Shown in pieces: positions 53,201-62,168 of a stretch of 64,000 nt of DNA. Numbering within the stretch: position 1 is the stretch's first letter; every line of letters starts with the position of its first letter. Source of the DNA: Microbulbifer bruguierae (GTDB lineage Bacteria; Pseudomonadota; Gammaproteobacteria; Pseudomonadales; Cellvibrionaceae); assembly GCF_029869925.1 (NCBI RefSeq), contig NZ_CP118605.1, forward strand, positions 2,694,001-2,758,000. The letters are read 5' to 3'. A program made the position numbers and the translations under genes. The notes under the pieces were generated by a model, which saw only the letters and a program-made list of their open reading frames with translations, ran no database searches and was not told where the DNA came from.

Positions 53201-53582
53201 GGTCCATCACCCAGATATTGTCAGCGCCGTCGCGGTCGCTTACGAAGACGATGGATTTACCATCGGGGCTGAAACGCGGCTGGGTATTCCAGGCGATTTC
53301 ACTGGTTAGCGCGCGGGCCTCACCGCCATCCACGGGGATTTCGTAGATATCCCCGAGCATGTCGAAAATGATCGTCGCGCCGTCCGGGCTGATGTCGAGG
53401 TTGCTCCAGGTTGTCTCGCGGGTGTCCAGGGGAACGGACTTGAGCTCATACGGCGGCTGGTTAACGTCCCACTTGTCGGCTTTTTTGCTCACTTCTTCCG
53501 CGGCGGCGGAGAGAGGGAGGGCCAGGGCGAGACCGGCACCGCCGATCAGGCGCGCCAGTATTCTGACTTTGCTATTTATCAT
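50256..53582 (-). CDS. exported TolB-like beta-propeller/amidohydrolase fusion protein
   Basis: A 1108-residue protein with a signal peptide (about 1-28, ending AAAEE). The first two thirds hold many PD40/TolB-type propeller repeats, seen as FSPDGK, ISPDGA, FSPDGQY, PSPDGKK, KSPDGKQ and LSPDGRW motifs. From about residue 690 comes an amidohydrolase domain: VLPGLVDVHAHG with the metal-binding HxH near 737, later DGHTGIEH, HIGAHGQ and the closing DLGSLEVGKLADIIVVDGNP. Such fusions are annotated as imidazolonepropionase-like or dipeptidase-like amidohydrolases; the substrate is not predictable. Monocistronic between two terminators or spacers. Confidence 0.87.
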   Translation of the reverse strand: MINSKVRILARLIGGAGLALALPLSAAAEEVSKKADKWDVNQPPYELKSVPLDTRETTWSNLDISPDGATIIFDMLGDIYEIPVDGGEARALTSEIAWNTQPRFSPDGKSIVFVSDRDGADNIWVMDRNGENLRQLTTEKENLVHGPNFSPDGQYLVARKGFMSGRSIPAGEIWMYHYGGGEGRQIKARLGGDSAQKNISDAAFSPDGRYIYYAIDTTPGTRWEYNKNSTQQIFAINRYDLQDGKEETFITGPGGAIAPVPSPDGKKLAFIRRQDFNTSLFLKDLSTGLEEPIYTGLERDLQEIFGVHGNYVQYDWMPDNKSLIVWTKGKFLRIAADGSSLEQGAREIVAHIQTEKKVANAVRFPVDVAPEQFDVKMIRWAQKSPDGKQIAFQALGKIYIQDVNSGERRRLTRQDEHFEFYPSWSRDGKQITYVTWDDESLGQVRVVSARNGRGKTVTREPGLYVEPGFSPDGETVTFRRFTGGYLLSPEYSLEPGVYLADAYGNWQRRLTKSGYEPHFGADSDRIYFSEYDYADGGKRVFKSVDTNGKDEREHLHGAEITSFRLSPDGRWVAFTQDFKAYVAPFMHTGKSESIGPNASAVAVSQVSKRAGENLHWSADSKTLGWAHGPKLYARELKDAFSFVIGAPEQLPEPVAEGIDLSFPQKFAHSDKLVALTGGTVVTMRDAENTREVIENGVVLFRGNRILAVGAADEVAIPAGTQRIDVTGKTVLPGLVDVHAHGAQGREEIIPQQNWNLYSSLAFGVTTIHDPSNDSSEIFSAAEMQKAGVINGPRIFSTGTILYGAKGPGYKAKINSLEDAEFHVGRLKDMGAISVKSYNQPRREQRQQVLEAGRKHGIMVVPEGGGKYQHNMNMVVDGHTGIEHSLPIANIYTDVEQLWSQTEVGYTPTFVVAYGGLWGEEYWYDRTEVWKNERLTRFTPDFIVNPRSIRRPTAPDHHYNHVSVAAHAKQLRDKGVTVHIGAHGQREGLGAHWELWMMEQGGFTPWEAYRAGTIDGAHYLGMDRDLGSLEVGKLADIIVVDGNPLENLRLSENIKYTVINGKVFDAATMNEVEGDERLAFFHERLPVSAMPTPTAEAIQEKQERHHWVH

Positions 53583-53878
53583 TAGGGCTCCCGGGTTAGT
53601 GGAGTTGTTTCAGGTTGCGCAACGGCCCGGATAGGGCGGTGCCAGTGAAAATTAATATGACGGCAAATTACCGCAATGTCGGTAAAACACAACGAATATG
53701 GACGGAATGGGAGAAAACTCCGGATATCCGGTGAATGCCGGATTTTTGCCTGCCACAGGCCCATCTGGAGTGGCGACGCTCCACAGGAAGCAGTGGCTAG
53801 ACTGGAAATAGGGAATTGGTTTAAAGGTGCCGCTATTGGACACCTCTTCAATGGCGGTGTACTTATGAGTCAGCAAAA

Positions 53879-54676
53879 GTGAGCCAGCACAAGGATCACG
53901 ACCGGGCCAAGAGTGATCGTCAGATTCTGTGGGAACAGATCGACGAGAGCCTGCGAGAATACCAGCGCAACAATCGCTCGCTGATACTTTCGTCAGTGGC
54001 GGCGGGCATGGAAATTGGCTTCAGCATTTTCCTGATCGCCGCGTTTTACAGTCATTTTCACGCCAATATTTCGCATCATTTGCTGTACCTGCTCACCGCA
54101 CTGAGTTATCCCGTCGGTTTTATCTTGGTAATTATCGGTCGCTCGGACCTGTTCACGGAACATACCACCCTCGCCATACTGCCGGTCCTGGATGGCCGCA
54201 AGACACCGCGGCAACTGCTGCGGGTGTGGGCCCTCATCTACACCGGAAACCTGCTGGGGGCCGCATTGTTCAGTGCTCTGTTCGTGCAGTTTGTGGGAAT
54301 GACGGATCGCTTCGACAGCGGTGCGTTTGCCTATTACGGCGAAAAAATGATGGCTGACTATGTGGGTGGTCAGTTTCTGGGGGCAATATTTGCCGGGTGG
54401 TTGATGGGACTGCTGGCCTGGATGGTCACCTCAGCCACCGAAACCATCAGCCGTATTGCGGCAGTCGCGGTGATCACCTTTGTTATCGGCCTCGGCGGAT
54501 TGCCACACTGCATTGCCGGCGCCGTCGGAATGTTCTGCGCCTGGTTTTCTGAGGGTACAACCGTAGGCTTTATGGATGTTGCTCAGTTTCTGGTGGTCGC
54601 CACGATCGGCAATACCATCGGTGGTTCGATATTTGTGGGCCGAATGAAGTACAGTTTTATCGGTAATCGCCACTAG
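53879..54676 (+). CDS. formate/nitrite transporter (FNT) family protein
   Basis: A 265-residue inner-membrane channel with six predicted helices. The first is SSVAAGMEIGFSIFLIAAF; later come GRSDLFTEH, YTGNLLGAALFSALF, GLGGLPHCIAGAVG and TIGNTIGGSIFVG, which match the FNT pattern. The N terminus is long, charged and hydrophilic, as in YfdC-like members, so formate specificity should not be assumed. The only start that fits is GTG at 53879, overlapping the stop of a short upstream frame. No ribosome-binding site is obvious. The spacer in front (53583-53878) contains the palindrome CCGGATATCCGG at about 53731-53742. Confidence 0.82.
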   Translation: MSQHKDHDRAKSDRQILWEQIDESLREYQRNNRSLILSSVAAGMEIGFSIFLIAAFYSHFHANISHHLLYLLTALSYPVGFILVIIGRSDLFTEHTTLAILPVLDGRKTPRQLLRVWALIYTGNLLGAALFSALFVQFVGMTDRFDSGAFAYYGEKMMADYVGGQFLGAIFAGWLMGLLAWMVTSATETISRIAAVAVITFVIGLGGLPHCIAGAVGMFCAWFSEGTTVGFMDVAQFLVVATIGNTIGGSIFVGRMKYSFIGNRH

Positions 54677-55228
54677 AAACTGCTCAAAGACCGGCACAAC
54701 CTGGTCTTGCTGTGTCCGTTGTTTTGCGGATACCGCATTCTCGTAGAGTCTTTCATTTCATTTGCCCTGGTACCACTGGTCTGCAGGGTGCCCTGAAATT
54801 TTTCGCTCAACGAATCCTCTTCCTGATAGAACTATCCGAACGCTCCCCCTACACGCCCTTCGCCTACATTGATTTTTTTGTTTTTTGGCTCTGAATTTGC
54901 AGAAGATTTATGGGGTTGCAACAACCTGCGCTTAATGAGCGGTTAACTATATATCGCAGATAACGTAGATTATTTCTAATTATTTTTTCTACTTTTAAGG
55001 ATGAGTATCTTTTAGATCAGGGGCGCAAGAAATATAGATACGTTTTAAAGGGGGTACAAAAATCCAGATATTTGGCACCAAAAAATTCCAACTCAAAAGA
55101 CGATTCATTTATGAGGGTGGAAAAAATAAAGAAATATATATGAGGGGTTAGGCAGGTCAGTCGTTACATAACTGTATGGATTTACTCCATAAACTTTTTC
55201 TTGGGGATCTACCTTTGGGGTTACACAA
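54677..55228. other. 552-base AT-rich spacer before the TonB-dependent receptor gene
   Basis: No convincing gene is seen. The right part (54890-55228) is strongly AT-rich. A short hairpin TATGGA/TCCATA lies about 45 bases before the receptor start, followed by a T-rich run, which could attenuate transcription. The length suggests regulated expression of the receptor, but I see no clear Fur box or other known operator. Confidence 0.5.
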
Positions 55229-58200
55229 ATGATAAAGCGAACAAAAATGTTTGGAAGCGCTCACTCACCGCTTAAGGCGAGTGTGTCTTTGGCAGTGCTT
55301 GCAGCTGTTTTATCGCCGGTTACCTTTGCACAAGAGGATGACCGAGCAATTACAGAGTCGGATGTCGTTGCAGAAGAAAGTGCTTCCGCAGTCATTTCCA
55401 AGAGCAGCGAAGCAGACGGTTCGGTAGAAGAGGTCACCGTCACGGGCTCTCGCCTGAAGCGCGATAGCTTTTCCAGTATCGCTCCGCTAGAAATTATCGA
55501 CACCGAGGGTGCTCGTGAGGCGGGAGTTATCGATACCTCCTCCATTCTGCAAAATAGCGGCGCGGCATCGGGTCAGCAGATCGACCTGACCTTTTCCGGT
55601 TACGTGCTGGATAACGGCCCGGGTGCATCTACCGTGAGTCTCCGCGGTCTCGGCGCTGGCCGCACCCTTGTGTTGCTCAATGGCCGCCGACTGGCGCCAT
55701 CAGGGGTTGAGGGTGCGCCAACCTCCCCCGATTTGAATCTGATTCCTGCTTCACTGGTTCAGCGATACGACCTGCTGTTAGACGGTGCCTCATCCGTCTA
55801 TGGTTCGGATGCCGTGGCCGGTGTAACAAACATCATCCTCAAGAAGGATTTTGATGGCTTTGATTTTGAGATGTTCAGCCGTAACCCGCAGCAGGACGCC
55901 GGGGAAGAAAATACTCTCAGTCTGAGCTGGGGTAAGAACTTCGATCGCGGATTTATCGGCATGGGTGCCGAATATTACGATATGCAAGCGGTTACCCTGG
56001 ATGATCGGGAGTGGACCCAAGGTTGCCGCCAGAATATTGAAGTTGGCCGAGACGGAAAAATTTACCGCGATGATCTCTACTACAGCACCGTCTACGGAAT
56101 GGATTTTTCTGGGGGGTGTAACTTCAGTGGCGGGTTGGGTGGGTATGTAAACGGCGTACCCGGAGCACGGAGTATTTTCTATACGCCCGGTTACAGTAAC
56201 GGCGGCTGGGGCAACTTCTCCGATATGGCCCAGTACGTCAGTGGCATTGATGGTAATGGCGATGGCGTAACCGATGTCAACTATCGCGATCTGGATATGA
56301 ATGGGCGCGAGCAGTTTGCGCACCTGCTGCCAGAGCAGGAAAGAATGAGCTACATGGCATTTGGTGAATATACCTTTGAAGGGGATATGAACCTGACCCC
56401 GTTTTTTGAAACACTTTATTCCAAACGGGAAACCTTTATTAATGCGGGTGCTTCGCAACTGTTTCCCCTTGTTCCGGGAAGCAACCCGTTCAGTATTTGT
56501 AATCCTGATGGGGTGCGAGGTGTCGATTGTGGTCTTGCCAATGACGCACTTTTGACCAACCCAAATTTTGTATCCGATTTCACAGCAATATATGGCGTCA
56601 CTCCAGAGCAAGCGGGACTGCTTACCGGCCCTCTCGGGGCGGTCACAGTACAGCCCGTAGTATCAGTGTTTGGTGATCGCAATACTGCCAATACCGAGGT
56701 CGAGCACTTCCGGTTTGTTACCGGAGCACGTGGCGATCTGCCGATGCTGAACGTCGGCACGATGTCGGACTGGTCATTTGAGTTGTCCGCTTCCTACAGC
56801 AAGTCCAGTGGTGCTTCTAGCCGCCTGGGTATTCGAGAAGATCGCCTCGATCAGTCACTGGCAACCACTATCGAAGATCCGAACAATCCTGGTTCATATA
56901 TTTGTGAACCTCTGCCGGGCGAGTCGACCTGTGTGCCGATCGATATGTTCGCGTCGTCGTTGTATGACGGTGTTGTTGGTGATTTTGCCACCCAGGCTGA
57001 ACGCGACTACTTATTTGATAGTCGAGATTTTGATACCGATTACTATCAAAAAATATTTTCAGCCTATGCGTCCGGTACTGTAGCGAGTCTACCTGCTGGC
57101 GATGTTGTATTGGGTGTGGGGGCCGAATTTCGAAACGATCGTATTAAATCTATTCCGGACGATATCGCCCGCGATGGCTTGTTCTTCGGGTTTTTCACTG
57201 ATGGTGGTGCTAGCGGTAATAAAGATACCAAAGAAGTTTTCGGTGAAATCGAGATTCCGATCGTATCCGGGGCTTTCCTTGCCGAGGAACTGACAACCAA
57301 CCTTTCCGCCCGCTATACAAAAGACGAGTTCTACGGTGGCGCATGGACGAAGGCAGCAAAGATTGGTTATCGTCCGGTAGCTTCATTATTGCTCCGTACG
57401 ACCTATGGCACTTCTTATCGAGCCCCAAATTTGCGTGAGAACTTCCTGCAAAATCAGAGCGGATTTAACAACATCACCGATCCATGTTTGATCCCAGCTG
57501 ACGCAATTGATGACCTGACCGGTTATAACCCGGATTTGGATAACCGTTCCCCGGAAGTATTGCAAAACTGTATTGCAAATGGTGTAGATCCAACACAGCT
57601 AGAAAATAATAATGGTTTCTATAGTGTTGAAATAGCGCGTGGGGGTTCTCGTGAGCTGTTAGAGGAAACCTCGGATTCGTATACTGCTGGTTTCTCCTGG
57701 GAGCAACCGTTCTTTGACAGTTTTGGTCTATCAATTGGCATGACCTACTACGATATTGACATATCCAATTCAATCATCGAGCCGAGTGGCCAATTTCTTG
57801 TTAATGATTGTTATGTAAGTCCTAATCCCAGCGCTTTCTGTTCTTTGGTGTCTCGCAATAGCGAAGGTTTCATTAACAGAATTGATGCAGGATTTGTTAA
57901 CCGCGATAGCGAGGTTGCGAGGGGCTTTGACTACAATATCCGGTATGAACAATCTGCCAATCTGTTTGGCGTTCCCCTGGATCTGTCTGCGAACTTGAGA
58001 CTTAACCGTGTTCTTGAACGTTCTCTCACATACGTTGATGACAATGGCGTGGAGGATCGTGAGGATTACACCGGTGATTTCGGGTACGCGAAATGGACCG
58101 GTCAAGGCGAATTTAGAGTTGAATACGATAAGTACCGTCTGACCTGGGCGACCAGATATATTGGTTCAGTTGAACAGGGAGAAGAGTATATCGATGAATT

Positions 58201-58498
58201 CAGTGATATTTTTGATACCAATGGAACCGGATTTTACTCTGATACCTGTGTAGGTACTGCAAATGGCGGTACGGATTGCCGTGACGTAGGGTTTGCAGAT
58301 GACTACTTCGTTCACAATGCGTCTTTGTATTATTACGCCGATACCTGGACAGCCGGATTGGGGGTCAATAATGTGTTCAACGAAGCACCTCCCGAGGTTG
58401 ATGGAAATGAAATTCTTTCGATCAACAACACTCCTATTGGCTATGGGTATGACCTCCAAGGTCGTACCATTTTCATGAATGTTCAAAAGAACTTTTAA
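55229..58498 (+). CDS. TonB-dependent outer-membrane receptor
   Basis: A 1089-residue protein with a signal peptide (about 1-36, ending VTFAQ). An acidic N-terminal stretch precedes the TonB-box region VEEVTVTGSRLKRD. The plug domain has STVSLRGLGAGRTLVLLNGR and DGASSVYGSDAVAGVTNI. A long barrel follows, ending in the terminal aromatic residue of FMNVQKNF. The type (plug with LRGLG...LNGRR) is common in marine gammaproteobacteria for large substrates such as oligosaccharides, peptides or siderophores. The S9 peptidase gene 84 bases downstream hints at a peptide substrate. No anti-sigma FecR/FecI partner is present. Confidence 0.93.
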   Translation: MIKRTKMFGSAHSPLKASVSLAVLAAVLSPVTFAQEDDRAITESDVVAEESASAVISKSSEADGSVEEVTVTGSRLKRDSFSSIAPLEIIDTEGAREAGVIDTSSILQNSGAASGQQIDLTFSGYVLDNGPGASTVSLRGLGAGRTLVLLNGRRLAPSGVEGAPTSPDLNLIPASLVQRYDLLLDGASSVYGSDAVAGVTNIILKKDFDGFDFEMFSRNPQQDAGEENTLSLSWGKNFDRGFIGMGAEYYDMQAVTLDDREWTQGCRQNIEVGRDGKIYRDDLYYSTVYGMDFSGGCNFSGGLGGYVNGVPGARSIFYTPGYSNGGWGNFSDMAQYVSGIDGNGDGVTDVNYRDLDMNGREQFAHLLPEQERMSYMAFGEYTFEGDMNLTPFFETLYSKRETFINAGASQLFPLVPGSNPFSICNPDGVRGVDCGLANDALLTNPNFVSDFTAIYGVTPEQAGLLTGPLGAVTVQPVVSVFGDRNTANTEVEHFRFVTGARGDLPMLNVGTMSDWSFELSASYSKSSGASSRLGIREDRLDQSLATTIEDPNNPGSYICEPLPGESTCVPIDMFASSLYDGVVGDFATQAERDYLFDSRDFDTDYYQKIFSAYASGTVASLPAGDVVLGVGAEFRNDRIKSIPDDIARDGLFFGFFTDGGASGNKDTKEVFGEIEIPIVSGAFLAEELTTNLSARYTKDEFYGGAWTKAAKIGYRPVASLLLRTTYGTSYRAPNLRENFLQNQSGFNNITDPCLIPADAIDDLTGYNPDLDNRSPEVLQNCIANGVDPTQLENNNGFYSVEIARGGSRELLEETSDSYTAGFSWEQPFFDSFGLSIGMTYYDIDISNSIIEPSGQFLVNDCYVSPNPSAFCSLVSRNSEGFINRIDAGFVNRDSEVARGFDYNIRYEQSANLFGVPLDLSANLRLNRVLERSLTYVDDNGVEDREDYTGDFGYAKWTGQGEFRVEYDKYRLTWATRYIGSVEQGEEYIDEFSDIFDTNGTGFYSDTCVGTANGGTDCRDVGFADDYFVHNASLYYYADTWTAGLGVNNVFNEAPPEVDGNEILSINNTPIGYGYDLQGRTIFMNVQKNF

Positions 58499-58511
58499 TT
58501 TGATAGACTAC

Positions 58512-58538
58512 AAAGCCCGTATTTATACGGGCTTTTTT
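58512..58538 (+). terminator. Rho-independent terminator after the TonB-dependent receptor gene
   Basis: AAAGCCCGTAT and ATACGGGCTTTTTT form a stem with a very short loop and six T. It lies between the receptor and the S9 peptidase genes, so the peptidase is either expressed by read-through or has its own promoter in the remaining 44 bases. Confidence 0.92.
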
Positions 58539-58582
58539 CATAAACAAAAAATTTCACGTTTGTTGTATTTTAGGGTGCTGCG

Positions 58583-60535
58583 ATGGGAATGCTCAAAACT
58601 CTGGTCACATCACTACTCATATTAGTAAGTGTTGATGTTTTTTCTAAAAATGCCGAGCCTTATCCACTGGATTACTGGGCGCTTCGCGACGTCATCAGCA
58701 ACGTAGAGATATCTCCAGATGGAAAGCATCTCGCGCTGTTAAAAATTCCGACCAAAGATGGCAACCCCATCATTGAAGTTTACCCTTCGGATAACCTCGA
58801 AGCCGAACCATACCGGATAAACTCTGATCCGATGGAAATCCAGAGTTTTTTCTGGCTCAGTGATGATGTTATCGGTATGAACCTGCGTCAGAAGGTTCGC
58901 AATAAAATTGAGGGCTTTAATGAAGGTGTTTACGAATACCTACTTGCTTCGGTGGATATCAAACGCAAAAAAATGAAAAAGTACGATCAGCTTGGAGCTG
59001 ATCTGGAACATGTTTTACCGAATAACGATCGGAGAATTATTTTTTCCTACTTGCCTGGTGGTGACGACAATCGCCTGAATAAGGCGTTTCGTCCCCGGAC
59101 TTATTATGAGCTCGATATTAAATCCGGCGCTAAAAAACTTATTCTTCACGGCAAGCTGGATATGGGGCAAGTCGAATTCGATATCGACGGTAATCCCTGG
59201 TTGGCGCGTGGCTTTGATATTGGTAAAGGTGAATATGTCTGGTATGAGCGCATCACGGACAAGCGAAACTGGAATGAATTCCATCGTTTAAGCGAGGACA
59301 GCTTCGAAACATTCGATGTTGAGGGCTTTGACGATAAGCAACCGCATATTTTTTATGTTCGAGCCAATCGGGGCGACGATAAGGTTGGATTGTGGGAGTT
59401 CAACGTCAAAACACGCAAATTTGGTGAGCTGATCTATCGTCGGGGCGATGTCGACGTCGCCAGTGTCAGGTATCACAGTAATCCATGGAAAAACCTGGAT
59501 ACCGTCGTTGGTGTGGTATACACAAAGGAAAATGTCGAAGTTGAATATTTCGACGAGCTGGAAATGGCAACGACTCAACAGCTCGAGAAAATAATACCCG
59601 AATCTCACTATGTGCGGATAAACAGTCGCAGTCGCGATGGTGGCAGCCTGACAATTTATAACGTAGGACCCAGGGATCCTGGCACATATTATCTTTTGCA
59701 CAAGGGAAAACTGAGTAAGGTCGGCAGTCGTCAGCCTTTGATGGACCCGGAAAATTTGGCCGATGTTCGGTATATCGAATACAAGGCCCGCGATGGCCGT
59801 ACGATTCCCGCTTACCTGACCATACCCAACGGCAAGCCGCCGTTTCCGGCGATTGTTATGCCTCATGGAGGTCCCTTTGTTTCGGAAGTGGTGCTGTACG
59901 ACGAGTGGGCCCAGATGCTGGCAAACAATGGCTATATCGTTTTGCAGCCGGAATACCGCGGATCCAGGGGGTTTGGGCTGGATCACTACACGTCCGCGTT
60001 TATTGATGGTGGCCAGGGCGGCTACAAAATGCAGGACGATAAAGACGATGGCATGAAATATCTGGTCGAGCAGGGCTGGGCTGAACCGGACAGGCTGGCA
60101 ATGTTTGGTTGGTCCTATGGCGGTTACGCGGCACTGGTGGCTGCGGCACGCAAAGACCAAATTTATCAGTGTGTTATTGCCGGCGCGGCGGTTTCTGACA
60201 ATCAAATGCAAGTGAACTACTACCGCGATCGGATGCGCGGTGCTCAGAAAATCGAGCAACTGGGTATGTGGGATGACAGTATTTCACCGATAGAAACCGC
60301 GGCCGAAGTGAATGTTCCCATTCTGCTGATTCACGGAAGTGTGGACCAGCGGGTGCCGCCGGCGCACGCTGAGCGCTACCGCAAGGCGCTGGATAAGTAC
60401 GGAAAAGAGTACAAGTATGTGGAATTGGACGGCGCGGACCATTTCAGCAATACCCTGTTTTATGAACACCAGAAAACGCTATATGAGTCTATGATTTCGT
60501 ACTTGAAATCAGATTGTGGCGCTGGCGGTCTTTAA
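58583..60535 (+). CDS. S9-family (prolyl oligopeptidase-type) serine peptidase, exported
   Basis: A 650-residue protein with a signal peptide (about 1-22). The N-terminal part is a degenerate beta-propeller (VEISPDGKHLALL and similar). The C-terminal alpha/beta hydrolase carries the triad Ser511 in GWSYGGYAA, Asp588 in HGSVDQRVP and His620 in GADHFS. This is the acylaminoacyl/dipeptidyl peptidase branch of S9. Relatives next to TonB-dependent receptors are thought to process imported peptides in the periplasm; some are lasso-peptide isopeptidases, but no lasso biosynthesis gene is in the window. Confidence 0.93.
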   Translation: MGMLKTLVTSLLILVSVDVFSKNAEPYPLDYWALRDVISNVEISPDGKHLALLKIPTKDGNPIIEVYPSDNLEAEPYRINSDPMEIQSFFWLSDDVIGMNLRQKVRNKIEGFNEGVYEYLLASVDIKRKKMKKYDQLGADLEHVLPNNDRRIIFSYLPGGDDNRLNKAFRPRTYYELDIKSGAKKLILHGKLDMGQVEFDIDGNPWLARGFDIGKGEYVWYERITDKRNWNEFHRLSEDSFETFDVEGFDDKQPHIFYVRANRGDDKVGLWEFNVKTRKFGELIYRRGDVDVASVRYHSNPWKNLDTVVGVVYTKENVEVEYFDELEMATTQQLEKIIPESHYVRINSRSRDGGSLTIYNVGPRDPGTYYLLHKGKLSKVGSRQPLMDPENLADVRYIEYKARDGRTIPAYLTIPNGKPPFPAIVMPHGGPFVSEVVLYDEWAQMLANNGYIVLQPEYRGSRGFGLDHYTSAFIDGGQGGYKMQDDKDDGMKYLVEQGWAEPDRLAMFGWSYGGYAALVAAARKDQIYQCVIAGAAVSDNQMQVNYYRDRMRGAQKIEQLGMWDDSISPIETAAEVNVPILLIHGSVDQRVPPAHAERYRKALDKYGKEYKYVELDGADHFSNTLFYEHQKTLYESMISYLKSDCGAGGL

Positions 60536-60556
60536 CGGGCTGAATTGCTGTGACCA

Positions 60557-60585
60557 GGAAACCCGGCAATTTGCCGGGTTTTTTG
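60557..60585 (+). terminator. Rho-independent terminator after the S9 peptidase gene
   Basis: AAACCCGGCAA and TTGCCGGGTTTTTT form a perfect stem with a short loop and T-run. It separates the accessory block from glmU. Confidence 0.95.
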
Positions 60586-60677
60586 TTAGCTGTATTCTGC
60601 AAACCTTAAGGCTCTTGAGTTTATCGGCAGCGGTCGACACAATTGCCCGCCAAATTTTCGTGAACATGGGATATCTC

Positions 60678-62039
60678 ATGACCATTGACGTTGTCATCCT
60701 CGCCGCCGGTAAAGGCACCCGCATGCGCTCCGACCTGCCCAAAGTTCTGCACCCTATTGGCGGTGTGCCTATGTTGGGGCGCGTGATCGAGGCTGCGCAG
60801 CAACTGGGGGACGTGCGGATCACCGTGGTGGTGGGGCATGGCGCGGGGCTGGTAGAAGAGCGCTTTGCCGGCACCGGCGTTGAATTCGTGGAGCAGAAAG
60901 AACAATTGGGCACAGGGCACGCCGTGGCCCAGGCGATTCCGAATTTCCGCCCTGGCGCCACGGTACTGATTCTCTATGGGGATGTGCCGCTGGTCAAAAC
61001 CGGCACCCTGCAGTCCCTGCTTTCCGCGTCGGACAGGGGCCCTGCCCTGCTGTCGGTGGAGATGGCCAACCCCGCCGGTTACGGCCGTATCGTGCGCGAC
61101 GAGGCAGGAAGGGTGCTGGCAATTGTGGAAGAAAAAGACGCCGACGGGGACACACTGGCCATCCGCGAAGTGAACACCGGCATCCTCGCGGCACCGGCAG
61201 ATCTGCTGGCCAAGTGGCTACCGGAACTCTCCAACGACAATGCCCAGGGCGAGTACTACCTGACCGACGTGATCGCGCGCTCGGTCAGTGAGCAAATCGC
61301 CGTCACCGGTGTACGCGCCAGCGATCCTCTCGAAGTGGCGGGCGTCAACAGTCGCGCACAACAGGCGCAAATGGAGCGGGCCCTGCAGCACAGCCGCGCG
61401 CTATCGCTGATGCACGCCGGCGTAACCTTGCTAGACCCGGCCCGCATTGATATCCGCGGTACCCTGACCTGTGGCACCGATGTGGAAATCGACATCAACT
61501 GCGTGTTTGAAGGCAATGTGAAACTGGGCGCCGATGTGCGCATCGGTCCGAACTGTGTACTGCGCAACTGCGAGCTGGCTGTGGGCACCGTGGTTGAAGC
61601 CAACTCCATCATTGAGGAAGCGACCATCGGCGAAGCCTGTACCATCGGGCCTTTTGCGCGACTGCGGCCCGGCACCGAACTCGCCCACGGGGCAAAAGTT
61701 GGCAATTTTGTAGAAACCAAGAAAGCGAAGATCGGGCTCGGCAGTAAGGTGAACCATCTGTCCTACATCGGCGATGCCGAGGTGGGCGAAGGCGTAAATA
61801 TCGGCGCCGGTACCATTACCTGTAATTACGATGGCGTGAACAAGTTCAAGACGTCCATTGGTGATGGCGCCTTTATCGGTTCTAACTCTTCGCTGGTAGC
61901 TCCGGTGGAGATTGGTGCCGGTGCCACGATTGGCGCTGGCTCCACCATTACCCGCGAAGTGAGTGCTGACGAACTGGCCGTGGCCCGCGGCAAGCAGCGC
62001 AACATCTCCGGCTGGCAGCGACCGACCAAGAAAAGCTAG
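60678..62039 (+). CDS. glmU: bifunctional UDP-GlcNAc pyrophosphorylase / glucosamine-1-phosphate acetyltransferase
   Basis: A 453-residue cytoplasmic enzyme (E. coli 456) that makes UDP-GlcNAc for peptidoglycan and lipopolysaccharide. The N-terminal uridyltransferase domain has VVILAAGKGTRMRSDLPKVL and GTGHAVAQA. The C-terminal left-handed beta helix (from about 250) has hexapeptide repeats and the active-site region YIGDAEVGEGVNIGAGTITCN. The ATG at 60678 is preferred over the one at 60666 by comparison with Pseudomonas-type starts. In Pseudomonas glmU follows atpC directly; here 13 kb separates them. Confidence 0.96.
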   Translation: MTIDVVILAAGKGTRMRSDLPKVLHPIGGVPMLGRVIEAAQQLGDVRITVVVGHGAGLVEERFAGTGVEFVEQKEQLGTGHAVAQAIPNFRPGATVLILYGDVPLVKTGTLQSLLSASDRGPALLSVEMANPAGYGRIVRDEAGRVLAIVEEKDADGDTLAIREVNTGILAAPADLLAKWLPELSNDNAQGEYYLTDVIARSVSEQIAVTGVRASDPLEVAGVNSRAQQAQMERALQHSRALSLMHAGVTLLDPARIDIRGTLTCGTDVEIDINCVFEGNVKLGADVRIGPNCVLRNCELAVGTVVEANSIIEEATIGEACTIGPFARLRPGTELAHGAKVGNFVETKKAKIGLGSKVNHLSYIGDAEVGEGVNIGAGTITCNYDGVNKFKTSIGDGAFIGSNSSLVAPVEIGAGATIGAGSTITREVSADELAVARGKQRNISGWQRPTKKS

Positions 62040-62168
62040 CAGCCAATAACCCGAGGATGGAAACGCCGCGGCGTTTCCACTCTTCTGCCCGGAGACTCGT
62101 ACCCGCCCAAAACAGACCATCCTTTCGAACTACACTTGATCGCATCGGAAAGAAAAGGAAACCCGCCG

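Noticed and set aside
53676..53882. 68-codon frame ending at the start of the FNT-family gene
   Set aside because: No ribosome-binding site, no conserved pattern, and composition is that of the spacer; the 4-base overlap with the GTG start looks coincidental.
54712..54894. 60-codon frame in the spacer before the TonB-dependent receptor
   Set aside because: Short, unrecognised, and without a start signal.
55229..60535. Possible lasso-peptide biosynthetic cluster around the receptor and S9 peptidase
   Set aside because: No precursor peptide, B-type protease or C-type cyclase gene is present in the flanking sequence.
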